DNA from: Trichuris trichiura
Taxonomy: Eukaryota; Nematoda; Enoplea; Trichinellida; Trichuridae
Length of the DNA stretch: 64,000 nt
Direction: 5' to 3'
NCBI GenBank assembly: GCA_037903355.1
Contig: JBAJFE010000026.1
Span: forward strand, 2,728,001-2,792,000
Shown here: one piece after another, positions 54,201 through 64,000 of the stretch
Layout of the letters: the number at the start of each line of letters is the position of its first letter
How positions within the stretch are numbered: the stretch's first letter is position 1
Notes under the pieces: generated by a model
What the model was told of the DNA's origin: nothing
Seen by the model: the letters and a program-made list of their open reading frames with translations, nothing else
The model's database searches: none
Made by a program: the position numbers and the translations under genes

Positions 54201-55062
54201 GTTCCTCGTTTCACTTTGCTTGGGACAAGGTTCACAATGTCCTGGTCCAAACAGGTCCTTGAAATGATTCGGTTCGCAAGCTGAAGCAAGAAACGTTAAA
54301 GTTACAAATCAAATAGCAGCAACGTTCCATTACGGGAGCAGTAGTCATTCTTTTTTTCAAAACCGGCATTGCATTGGCAGCCACCGCTAAGCAAATCCCA
54401 AGTGCCGTCCGCCTTGCAAATATACTTAGGAGGAGTCGAAGAAAGATAGCTTGCGTTTTCCACGCAACGACCAACAGTTTCCTGAATTGAGGCGAGCTCA
54501 GGGCCTGCTGGTGTTTCTTCGAACCATGCGAAGTTGGCCAACGTTTCCTCACACACCTCATAGAAAACCTGCGATTACACCAATGCTTCGCTGAACACCG
54601 ACTTAACGTAATAATAAGGCTTACCTTTACAGAAAGCAGCGACGTGCATGATCCTTCGTCTTGGAAGGCGAAGTAGATGCCTTGCCTATTAACCGCCACA
54701 CTGCGCACTACAGAATTTCTACGCATTTCTTCTTTCCCATTGTTGTGCGCACTGTTTGACGTAATGCGATCCAGAAGACGAAAAGAAGACTTGTTGATAC
54801 TCAACTCCCCAGCATCAGCCACTTCTCCATCGGTTTCAAGGTATAAAAGCGTAAATGTTTCTTTGCATGTAAGTGCAGTGGGCGGTAAATGACGGCAGTC
54901 ACGCATAGTGAATGTCATTTGTATGAACAACCTATTGGCGCTACCACGAGGGATGTACGAAGAGACTAGCCAATGCTTCACGTTTTCGTCGGCGAAGTCA
55001 CAAACTGTGTAGGCTCTTAAGTTATTACCTTCCGAAACGTTTGGAACGCTTTCTTCACACCA
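51209..55062 (-). CDS. Eph receptor tyrosine kinase (5' exon not found)
   Basis: Twelve exons join in frame to 1045 aa plus stop: 55062-54625, 54568-54334, 54280-53532, 53391-53322, 53263-53087, 53025-52765, 52711-52464, 52407-52309, 52258-52148, 52092-51901, 51845-51724, 51644-51209. Domains are: ephrin-binding ([36 protein letters not shown]), cysteine-rich (CQCNAGF, then CQCEPGYF), two fibronectin III repeats (to GWSEWSE), and a transmembrane helix near residues 511-533. Next come juxtamembrane tyrosines ([10 protein letters not shown], about 610) and a kinase with VAIK (about 666), HRDLAARN (D760) and DFG (D778). A SAM domain (about 928-985) follows, and the C-terminus ends FFV, a possible PDZ ligand. 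All key kinase residues are present. The signal peptide and first ephrin-domain strands must lie in an upstream exon beyond 55062. Introns are 50-79 nt except one of 140 nt, and two have GC donors. Confidence 0.94.
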
Positions 55063-55529
55063 CTAAAGAAGTGCAATGATGACTACAGCCAACAAGTTCC
55101 TCCCAATCCCATTTATTATACTAACATCTTTAAAAGACACTAACGTTGCCTTTGCGAATATCTGACGGTTAAAATACGTTGCTAGGTGAGGTTGTCTAAT
55201 ACAACTCTGTGCAACTTCTTTAGAAGAGGTGAAATTCTAAGCAACTGAAATTATGCAAAGGGCAGAAATGTGCAAAGGAATATTTTAGGATAGCATTTAG
55301 TTAGAAATAAGTTTGTACTGTTTTATCTCCAGCAAACGTATGACTGATAACAGCGACCTTTCTCACGGCAAAGTACGGTGCAATGTTCTCCCTTCAGAGC
55401 TGGGTAAAGATTTAATAGAACGCGATTTATTTAGCAGCTGAAACCGAAATAACACGGAGGTTCCAAAACAAACCAGTTCCGTCATCATGTGTTATTCTTC
55501 TCTTCACCGAAATTGACATGACCCTATCG

Positions 55530-55965
55530 ACATTGCAGCGCCTCGTCTGGAGCATGAGGTTTGTCCAAATCTTATTAACCGACACTTCATTGTTTCTGGT
55601 CAAACAAAGGTTATCCCGTATAAACAGAACTTTTATTTTTGACTGTATGAAATGGACTTCTTTACATGATCTCGTTGCGGTTATATCCCGCTGGCATGCT
55701 GCTGGGTGCCTGAACAGCGCCGGTTTTTCGAGCAGTCCATCCAGATTTGTCTCCGCTTCCTATATCTTTATCTTTCTTGTTCGCAGTCTGTCTGTCGCTT
55801 CTTTTAGTCGGCCTGCCGAATTCATGTACTTTATTATTTCTGTGAAATGCTTCCCGAATTTCCCAGACAACGCCTGACCTCTTTCTCTGGCGTACACAGC
55901 AGAGGTGTCGCAGATTAGTTTGCAGATTTAGCCTTGGAAAGCTCATCAGGTCTCTTAGGCTAATT
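55530..55965 (-). repeat. Unknown element, copy 1 (inverted partner of 56195-56645)
   Basis: Its minus-strand frame (RSDRQTANKKDKD...) aligns with the plus-strand frame of the second copy (RSNRQIANNKKKA...). DNA similarity spans about 400 bp. Family unknown. Confidence 0.55.
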
Positions 55966-56194
55966 CACTCATGCTGCGGCTTGACCTGAAATGCACCTTG
56001 AAAACTTGTGCATACAGAGTCACAGCATGATGCAAAATAGGCACCAAAAGCCTGCCTTTCTCTCCTAACCCAGGTTCTACCTTAATATCGAAACCAAGGT
56101 GAGAAAATCACAAACTTGCTTCCACAAAGCAAGAAATTTCAATACGTATTTCAACTCAGGCACCAACGTGAGGCTGACTCTATGGAATTATTAG

Positions 56195-56645
56195 CTTGAC
56201 ATGCCCTATCGGATGTCCCAGGGTCGCTTGTAAAAGTTAAGTTCTGATTGCTCTGGCGTATACCCCAGAGAAAGGCTAAACACTGCTTGGAAGTTGGAAG
56301 TAACATCTAAGAGAAATAGCAGGGTAAAAGAACACAGAAGATCGACAGTCAGAAGTAACAGACAGATTGCAAACAACAAGAAAAAAGCTAAAAGCCTGGA
56401 AACCGTGACAGCCATGGATGAACTGTACAAAAAATTGGCAGAGGTGGAGCACACAGCAGCCTGCCAATGGTTCATAACCGCAAAGAGGCTATGCAAAGAA
56501 AGTCATTTCATGTGCCGGAAAATAAAAGCTTACTTCATATCCCAGCCTTCGTTTGAATGGGGACAAAGATGTCGATTAGTGAGATTTGTGCAAATCTCAT
56601 TAAAAAGATTGGGGACAACGGTGTCAATAAGGCCTTGTCGATTTT
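56195..56645 (+). repeat. Unknown element, copy 2 (inverted partner of 55530-55965)
   Basis: The + frame at 56294-56662 encodes a lysine-rich start (SKRNSRVKEHRRSTVRSNRQ) and AMDELYKKLAEVEHTAACQW. It is longer and more intact than copy 1. It may be the remnant of an element gene. Not recognised. Confidence 0.5.
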
Positions 56646-56789
56646 GGCAAACAGAAGAATAACCTGATGCACGTCGTTCGAATGTAAACGACGGTCCAAC
56701 TGATCCTCAACTTTTTCGTCCCACCCCATTGTTTCATGTGCCTGTTTACACGCCTTACCCAATAAACACCATCTCACATCGCTGACGAC

Positions 56790-56895
56790 GAAGCAAGAGC
56801 AGTTCCGAAACGTACGGTATTCTCTTGTGCAGTCTGCTCATCCATCCGCTGATAGGTCATTTTGAAATTTACTTACAGGAACACAAAACAGCCGG
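56790..56895 (-). mobile_element. PLE 5' coding fragment
   Basis: GTTCCGAAACGTACGGTATTC and TGCTCATCCAT match the right arm of the palindrome at 1436-1570. The minus strand encodes MTYQRMDEQTAQE. Confidence 0.65.
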
Positions 56896-56899
56896 AAGC

Positions 56900-59800
56900 C
56901 ATGAATTTAAGATCAAGTATGAGAACCACTACAAAACGTCATATTTTTATAATCTGAACGTGTATATCAATCAATCCATCATGAGATCAATTCGCCTTGT
57001 GCTACAGATACTTAGTACTTCTTAATGTCCCTAAAAGAGGACTGATTTTCACAGATGAACAGCAAATGGAGCAGCGATTTTTAATGTAACGATCAAAGTG
57101 TGCGCAGCTGCAAAGAACGGGTGTCTCAGAGCTAAAATGCCTTTCGCCAAGCTAAGTTCGAGCCGTTCTCTAATACATTATATTAGTACACGTATCCTCC
57201 GGCTAAGAAACGTTGATGAGAGCGGAAAAATTGTTTGTGAAGCGAACATTCATAAGTCGAAGAAGCAATTGCTATGCTTCAACATGGGAAACCGTTTTAA
57301 GCAGATCTAGTACCCGGTAAACAGTGCGTAAGACCTTACTGATTGGGGATACAACGGAACGAAGCGTGCACTGCAGTAACAAACAGTAAAAATAGCGACG
57401 GCGAGAACAACAAAAATATCTTTTAAGTAACAAAAACTTACGTATGGTGTTTTCGCTGCTATAATTGGTAAGCTACTAATCCTAATGCAGCGCTGAAACC
57501 GCAAAGGAATGGCTGGCTGGAGAGTCACAGGGTCGTATGACTTGACCTGGCGGATGCATTATTGTCATGCCTGCCTCTGTGAAGAATGACTGCTGTGCTT
57601 CTTCAGCCCCTTCCGTTGAAATAGATGACTACCCTGGCAGACCGATTACCCGCCGCAATCTTGGTGTGCTTGCCACGAGAACGAAGAAATACTCCGGGAA
57701 GGATAGTAGATCTTACGGATAGAGGTCAGAATTATAGGGACTTACTGCCACCGCTGTTCGTTCGGCTGTCACAAGCACGACAAGTCACTTGAAGGACTCG
57801 GGCAAAAGGACACTAGCTGGCTGCTACACGAGCTCAGGAAAACGATACAAACTGAAAAGCCTGCTATTGTTACGGACGAATTCCGTTGCATTTCTTCGTA
57901 AAAACGAATAAACGCCTACGCAATTTATTCGTAAAGCGAAAATTAGTACAACTTCAGCTCTTTCGCAAAGGGAACATTCGTAAAGTGCGGGATACATGTG
58001 TTATACTTTGTTATTCAAGACGCTCAAAGTAATGTCAGGACCGTAATTTCTCAGACATTGCAAAATTGCTACTATACGATCATAAAGAAAGCCTACTAAT
58101 AATTACTTCGATGACACTTCTTAACTGGATCTTAACTCTTCCTTGACATTTTTTACAATGAGAGCACTCTGTTGAACTACTTACTGTTTCAGGCTTTCCT
58201 GTTTTTTCCATCACAACATTTATTTGCAGGCTCTTCTCTACGGTGAAGACGGGACTGGAAAAGCCAGAAACGCTCTGAGAGTTTAAACTCAACAACAAGA
58301 GCCCTTGAAAAACGTTACTCAAACGTAGCACAGCTCTATGCACAGTAAACAACGTGATGAAACTTGCTCCGTTTATACTTAATGCAACTACAGGTGATGA
58401 TACATGGGTGGCAAGAAGCCAAGGATACTGAATACATAAATTATTTTAATGTTCTACAACAGAAGGGATGAAAAACTTTTCGCAGAAAAACGCAGGGGTC
58501 CTATCAAGCTTGTAGGCCCACAAAAACTTATAGTTTGTAGCCAACCAATGTATCGATAGGAAGAAGTTTTCTGCATAAACTAGAAAAACGACAAAATCAA
58601 CTGGTGAATTATATTGATTTTTTTGAGGGGTTAACGAAATCAAAAAGGAGAACTACTAGTGCGGCACTAAAGGCAAGTCAAAGAAGAACTCTAAGTTCCA
58701 GAGCAAAACAGGTTTTAAACTGGTCCCACCAAAAATGAACCTTACTATGAAAATTTAAGAACCAGTTACAAAGTGCTACATATTCACAACTATCAGACCT
58801 CGTTAAATTTTGACTACTGATTGTTCCTTTGAAATTTCAAGCCAATCGATACAATTGGTCTCCACGACTAAGCATTAGACAGAAGCAAATGGGAGGACAT
58901 TAGTAGAGTTGCATGCCATGTATAATCGGAACAAATGCGAAAGAAGAAAGAAGCAACTTGTCATATCCACAGTCACTGCAGAAGACCAAGCGTGCCATCT
59001 CGACCATTTAGCACATAGGTAATGCACAAGATATTTTTCTGATATTTTCACTTCATGCAGGCAGGCATGCTTCAGTTTTTTGTTCAGTCTTCGCAATCTC
59101 TGATTTCGTAAAATGGAAGTCTACCACATTAAGGAAACCTATCAAGACATTCCCTGCAGTTAATCAGTAGAAGGTAGTTAGTTCATCCGTCGCAATGCAC
59201 GCCTACTTCAACCCAAATGGCCTAAACCGAAGCAATTCTGCTCTCAAATCTTCGAATGCCGATGACAACTAAGCTAAGATGACTGGGCAAATAGCCAATC
59301 AGAGAATGCATCTGTGCAAACTTAACGCGGCAGAACATCCACTATCCAGGCTGGACGGGACCGTGGATAGTCCGGATAATCGAATTTTTGTTTTGTTTTT
59401 TCTTCTTTTTACTTTATTTAAAGAATGCTTTTCTTAAAAATTTTTTAAATGCACAAGCTTAGGTGAATCCACAGAACAAATGCAGTTTAAAAAAACTTTT
59501 CACACAAGTTTGTTACAAAGCTGCCAAGCACTTCTTTGAATGCTCAATAGCGGACAGTTTTTAAGCACACCAGACTCTAAATAAATTCATTTTGCCTTTC
59601 ATACAGCGCTGGAGCAACATGCAAGTATTGAAAAGCCTAATTGCAAAAAGGGCATGAATATTTCTCAACTTTATCTTCGTGATAAATTTTTTCTTGCATT
59701 TTTCGATAATTATTGAACAATTTCATTGTCATTCACCATTTAGAATCCTGATATGGAGAACCTTTGTACTTAAACAAATTTTCACAAGCTAGCCACATTT

Positions 59801-60460
59801 CCAAATCAGAATTCTCGCATTCGTTTGATGTTAAAAGAGATTTCAATGTTCCTAGAATACCACGCATTTCTTCATGAGCGCTGATTTCGTCGAAACTTTC
59901 GCTTACTTTTCTACCAATAAGGTTACTTTACGAACATCTCCAAGATCGCTGTCGTAGAAAAGACTAACTGTGGACTATTATGCAATAACAGTCCTTCAGA
60001 GTCCTTTCTTATAAAAGCACACCACAGATGCCCCGGTGTTATTTTCTGGCAATAAAGGTTGACAGACGAGCTGTTTTCGGTAGAAGAATTTAACATGTTC
60101 GACTGCAATTTGCCCGATCGGCTTTACTAAGGAAGTGTGGAAGAAACTGCGCAGTCCACAGTCAGAAGCTCCCAGTTTTGCTGAGGCATTCTGTACATGG
60201 GTAGATGAGGCTTCATATATTAATGATAGCAGCCTGCTATCTTAAACTTTTAAAAATTTGCACAGTTTAAAAATGTTCGCTTTCTCGCAGATCTAGGTAA
60301 TTTAGACATGCTGCACTTATTACCGGTGAACTGCTTTAAACACATTAAGGTGATTTAAGGAAAATTCTCGAACACAGCTGAGTTTGACGAACTGCTGCTG
60401 TACTGACCGCGTCGTCACAAGTTAAACCTCAAAGTGCAAAAGCTGAATACGTTATAGTAA
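56900..60460. other. No recognisable gene; possible 5' intron region of the Eph gene
   Basis: AT-rich sequence with short unassigned frames. A minus-strand frame at 57528-57307 has a hydrophobic run (FVVLAVAIFTVCY), but it does not look like an Eph first exon. Near 59340-59385 lies CCGTGGATAGTCCGGATAATCGAA, which resembles a Tigger-type terminal sequence without a partner. Confidence 0.4.
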
Positions 60461-60469
60461 TTGAAACTA

Positions 60470-60639
60470 CAGTAGAACTTCTATAAGTTGACCACCCAAA
60501 GGACCGGGGAAAACTGGTCAACATAGGAGGCTGTGGTTATATTATATTATTAATGTGCGGACCAACTAAGTGGTCGAAATTCGGTCAACTTAGGGAGGTG
60601 GTCGACATAGAGAGGTGGTCAACTTCGGAGGTTCTACTG
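60470..60639. mobile_element. 170-bp TA-flanked MITE
   Basis: The ends CAGTAGAACTTCTATAAGTTG and CAACTTCGGAGGTTCTACTG are inverted repeats. TA flanks both sides. Internal GTGGTCGAAATTCGGTCAACTT blocks repeat the subterminal sequence. Probably a Tc1/mariner- or pogo-driven MITE. Confidence 0.85.
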
Positions 60640-60644
60640 TATTT

Positions 60645-61820
60645 TTATTCTTTGAGGATCTTTCCAGGACCTTTATCTGCTTCGATGTGGCGAACTTCCA
60701 TACTAAAATGAGGCTGCTCTCCTAACGGATAAATAAGTGGTTATTAGGTAGAAATTCAAGCCGCGACCGACTTTTCATAGCTTTGGCCCGCCATTCCGGA
60801 AGCTATGAAACGCTAGTCGTGATTCTGAATTTTAAACTAATAATCGCTTATTCATCCACTGGTAGAGACACTACAATCACAATTTACAGATATTCGCCAC
60901 ACCAGAAAAGGGGAGGTCTAGAAATATCCTTAAAGAATGAAAACATACCATTCCATTACGAAGCATACAGTCTTAAAACAGAAACTATATCTAGCATGGA
61001 TAAAAATGGCAACGACTGATGTGATGAAGGCCACAGCTTCAAAAGAAAAAAGGTTTTAGCAGGGATTAACTGAATTGCCAGAGCAGTGCGACAGCCCCTC
61101 CCCCCCCCCCCCCCAATTTCCTGGACATCTAACGCAACGACTTACATGACTCTTCCGCAGAGCGCTGTATATATATATAGCGCACTAAAGGAACTGACAG
61201 CGGACGACCTGCTGGAAATGATGGGCCCAAAAATGTTGACAGGGGACCAGGATGGGGCTTGAAGGAAGCAATGACGGAAAATAAGCTCACTGAAAAATCT
61301 GGCGAAAAGACTCTGATTATTCAGATCGACCACCGGCTTCTTCTAATGAGATGGACCCTTCTCTGTTACGGCCACTCAAACTGAAGCAGTTAGTAGAAGA
61401 TGGACTGTTGCCATATAAAAATATTTTTAACGAGATGAACGGATAGAAACGCTAAACAGAAGTTACGCCGTATTTCCCCAAGATAGCAGCAAACCCGGAG
61501 ACCTCTCCTTCCACATCTTCGACGGCTGGAAGAGCAGCACCAGCAAATTTTCCGTTTCCTCAGGCCCTCGGTTATCAAGTCATCTTTAGCTTTCCGATTA
61601 GACGTACTGCAAATACTCTCGTCGCTCGCACTTGTTGTAATGACATATGGTCCTATACTCTATGCATAAATACGCGCGCTTGCGGCAGCCACTATCCTTT
61701 GTTCACTTCGCGCATGCACAGAATTGGTAGTACGGCGGTTATGGAAATAGGCAGTTTTCCATCACAAATTCGTAAGAAGACCGGCGAAACAGAAGAGCGA
61801 CTGACCAACAGCAACTTACC
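60645..61820. other. No recognisable gene; low-complexity tract
   Basis: A run of C residues lies near 61097-61112 and a short (TA)n near 61170. The frame at 60783-61019 has no known motif. Confidence 0.4.
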
Positions 61821-61823
61821 TTA

Positions 61824-61903
61824 GATAGAACAAAGTTATCCGCGGATTTTCTACAACGCGGCCACGCCAGGAACGTTATTCCGCGTTGTACGAGGTAGAC
61901 CTG
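61824..61903. mobile_element. Tiny Tigger-type MITE
   Basis: AGTTATCCGCGGATTTTCTACAACGCGG on the left and CCGCGTTGTACGAGGTAGACCTG on the right are Tigger-like termini with TA beside each. Only about 80 bp long. Confidence 0.55.
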
Positions 61904-61919
61904 TATATACGTAAGAAAA

Positions 61920-61995
61920 TAATAGTCCGGAGCTTTCAGGTCTCAGCTCGTTCTTTCATCAGCAGAAATGATGTTATAATTTCAAGGTTGGGGCG
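61920..61995 (-). repeat. Diverged PLE-associated hairpin module, copy 5
   Basis: The minus strand reads GCTGATGAAAGAACGAGCTG, then AGACCTGAAAGCTCCGGAC. It keeps the CTGATGA and GAAAGCTCCGGA blocks but has a different stem between them. Confidence 0.5.
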
Positions 61996-62604
61996 CATGA
62001 AAAAATAGGGTTTTACACTACGGTTCGGAACAGAAGGTTAGAGGGGTACCCAGCTGCTGCATACTGCATGTCCTGGGGATCACTAAAGTACCATGCTCTT
62101 GGATCGAAAATAAATGCGACCCATCGTCCACTCGTTAGAAAAGCACTTTTAATAATGGCACACAGACAGCGCCATTCGCGGCTTTTTAAACAGTTGCGAT
62201 TTCAGCTCAATTTCCTAAGCATATGTTTCAAAACAGTCGCAACAGCTGCGCTTTCAACTTGATAATAATCGCCTAGATTACAGTTTTTCATCCTTTCTAG
62301 CGCCAGCGCTCCCCACTTCCACAGACGTCGCAAGAGCCGTTTAACCGCCGCTGTCTGGTTGTGGGTATTCCAATGTCGGTTGGAGAACCCAAAGAAGTGC
62401 TTCGACCACGAGCTCCTTTTATTTCAGGTTCACTGGCCTTTTTCCGCTAACTGATGCTGAACCAACCATAGTTAAACATTTATGGTGAAGTGCAACTCTC
62501 TGCCGTCCAAACGCCTTGGGGGGGGGGTGGGGTAGCATCTCCTCACTGCTCTCTGGTTTCCAACGCCTACATGAGAATAACTAAACTAGATTGTCTTGAA
62601 GATA

Positions 62605-62745
62605 TGATGTCTTGGTGAGGGACTACAAGTTTTCATAATGAAGTGCCTTTATTAGGGAGCGAGTGTCCCGTTAAATGGAAAATAACTTTAATCTCCGGAG
62701 CTTTCGGGTCAGTCGTGACCCGTTTTCAGCGGTTATAAGATGAAT
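62605..62745 (-). repeat. PLE-associated hairpin module, copy 6
   Basis: The minus strand reads ACCGCTGAAAACGGGTCACG, then ACTGACCCGAAAGCTCCGGAG, followed by the AT-rich part and a TCCCTCACCAAGACATC end. It lies about 340 bp left of the PLE palindrome. Confidence 0.7.
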
Positions 62746-63082
62746 GTAATTTGCGAAGCGGGGTCAACCTTCAATCATTTTTAACGGTTTAAAACGAGAG
62801 TTTTAAAGTTTTCTGTTGGAGGTTTCTGCTGTGTCTATCAGCTGCCAGTTCCCTTGTTCCATATATCCCTTGTAGAATTTTTTGTGCGTACATATAGATT
62901 TATTTTTCAATTTTTTTCTATCGTCAATTCACGTTTTTTATTCATTTTTTATCCATTTTTGTGTTACATATTCGTGAATGTGTTTCTCGTCTGTTCCAAG
63001 TAAAGTGTAGTCTTATCCATTTTTTCATATTTGTTAACGACCTGTTTCTTAATTTTTTCCAGGTGCTCTTGTATGTCATCCA

Positions 63083-63460
63083 TTTAGCGAGCAGCAATTG
63101 TGGCATGTGATAATATTTGTCTATAGATCACTTATATTTGCCCTTGATCACGGTTGTAAGTCACGTTGTGCTTAACGTAGAGGGCCTCTTTAAGTTTTCG
63201 TAAGCGTAAATTACTTTCATAGCATAAGAGCTTGGGTTGGAGGGGCCGTTTGCAGTCCGCCGCGTGCTCCACTACAGCGGAAGCTTGTATCGCTTTTCCA
63301 TGGTGACTTTTGGATTCAATATAGGTCTTCCACTATGAGTAATTGGAGCGCCATTATTGTGGAGGTTGTTTTTTGCGTTGTTATAACTGTTGAGCTTCTT
63401 TGTGTGTTCGTTGAATCTGTGTTCTAAAGTATTGCCTGTTTCTCCAATGTAAATTCCCTA
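63083..63460 (-). pseudogene. PLE C-terminal coding fragment, left arm
   Basis: The minus strand encodes the end of the GIY-YIG region and the tail (YIGETG, NEHTKKLNSYNNAK, GRPILNPKVTMEK, YNRDQG). Only the end of the protein remains, with a frameshift. Confidence 0.8.
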
Positions 63461-63464
63461 TATG

Positions 63465-64000
63465 GTAGGACTAGGCGAAAAGATTGTCCAGTTAAGAAGA
63501 AAATTAGGTTTTGAAGTCTTTTTCAAAAATTTCGCCAATCTCAGATCAATTCTTCGTACGGACAAGAGAAAACTTCCTACGAAAGAAAAAAAGGCCTAGT
63601 GTACGCGATCGAATGTACGTGTTCAGAAGTTTACATTGGAGAAACAGGCAGTACTTTAGAACACATATTCAACGAACACACAAAAAAGCTCAACAGTTAT
63701 AACAACGCAAAAAACAATCTCCACAATAATGGCGCTCCAACTGCTCATAGTGGAAGACCGATATTGAATCCAAAAGTCACCATGGAAAAGCGATACAAGC
63801 TTCCGCTGTAGTGGAACACGCGGCGGACTGCAAACAGCCCCTCCAACCCAAGCTCTTATGCTATGAAAGTAATTTACGCTTACGAAAACTTAAAGAGGCC
63901 CTCTACGTTAAGCACAGCGTGACTTACAACCGTGATTAAGGGCAAATATAAGTGATCTATAGACAAATATTATCACATGCCACAATTGCTGCTCGCTAAA
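63465..64000 (+). pseudogene. PLE C-terminal coding fragment, right arm
   Basis: Reading starts in the linker (VGLGEKIVQLRRKLGFEVFF). A frameshift near 63595 is followed by GIY-YIG sequence (VYAIECTCSEVYIGETGSTL), and another frameshift occurs near 63790. It is close to PLE copy A in the same region. Confidence 0.8.

Larger units (their letters stand above)
63083..64000. mobile_element. Large PLE palindrome (two 5'-truncated copies, head to head)
   Basis: The left arm 63083-63452 is the near-exact reverse complement of 63631-64000, centred at about 63541.5. The spacer of 178 bp holds extra + strand PLE coding sequence. The C-terminal ends of both copies point outwards. The right arm reaches the last base of the window, so its outer limit is unknown. 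Confidence 0.88.

Noticed and set aside
57307..57528. Hydrophobic minus-strand frame as the missing Eph signal-peptide exon
   Set aside because: The hydrophobic run is not at the N-terminus and no ephrin-domain sequence or suitable donor follows it.
61097..61112. Poly-C tract, and the poly-G tract near 62520
   Set aside because: Simple low-complexity runs, possibly length-uncertain in the assembly; no regulatory context.

Overview
This is a eukaryotic, invertebrate-type genomic window. It holds three recognisable spliced host genes, one probable small single-exon gene, and a very heavy load of old, nested transposable elements. Most host introns are only about 45-60 nt. The window has Penelope-like elements with a GIY-YIG domain, BED-finger hAT elements and Tigger elements, and short pairs of TTAGGC, which is the nematode telomere motif. 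A nematode, perhaps of the Trichuris/Trichinella side, fits best, but this is inference and no gene here proves it.

Host genes. (1) A RAB3GAP2-like gene (+, 7249-26326, 4 exons, 1224 aa predicted) encodes the non-catalytic subunit of Rab3 GAP. Two of its introns have grown to 9.3 and 6.0 kb and are packed with transposons. (2) A complete SRP68-like gene (+, 30105-32813, 12 exons, 574 aa predicted) encodes a signal recognition particle subunit. (3) An Eph receptor tyrosine kinase gene (-, 55062-51209, 12 exons seen, 1045 aa) lacks only its 5' exon(s), which lie beyond 55062 or outside the window. (4) A 113-aa single-pass membrane protein of unknown function (+, 42797-43138). In all three spliced genes the exon phases close exactly. 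The genes act in unrelated processes (Rab regulation, protein targeting, cell-contact signalling) and form no functional cluster.

Mobile elements, left to right. 1-2.7 kb: Penelope-like element (PLE) pieces, one a 135-bp-arm palindrome. 3.1-5.8 kb: a Tigger with two hAT MITEs in one target octamer. 8.2-17.6 kb (RAB3GAP2 intron 2): hAT ends, a second Tigger, a Merlin relic and PLE scraps. 17.8-23.8 kb (intron 3): a BED-hAT and a third Tigger. 26.7-28.5 kb: the best preserved PLE, with a 534-aa reverse transcriptase/GIY-YIG frame. 33.6-38.8 kb: Tigger and hAT relics. 39.4-40.1 kb: two palindromes. 41.4-42.2 kb: a hAT MITE. 43.9-50.2 kb: a gag scrap, then a hAT of 5.8 kb carrying a nested Ty3/gypsy deletion derivative. 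55.5-64 kb: a pair of inverted unknown repeats, small MITEs and a 0.9-kb PLE palindrome that reaches the window edge.

The most unusual signals are the repeated hAT insertions into an existing hAT target duplication, the many long palindromes built from PLE pieces, a recurring hairpin module with a hammerhead-like core, and three GC-AG introns among only 25 host introns. No tRNA, rRNA or CRISPR array was recognised.
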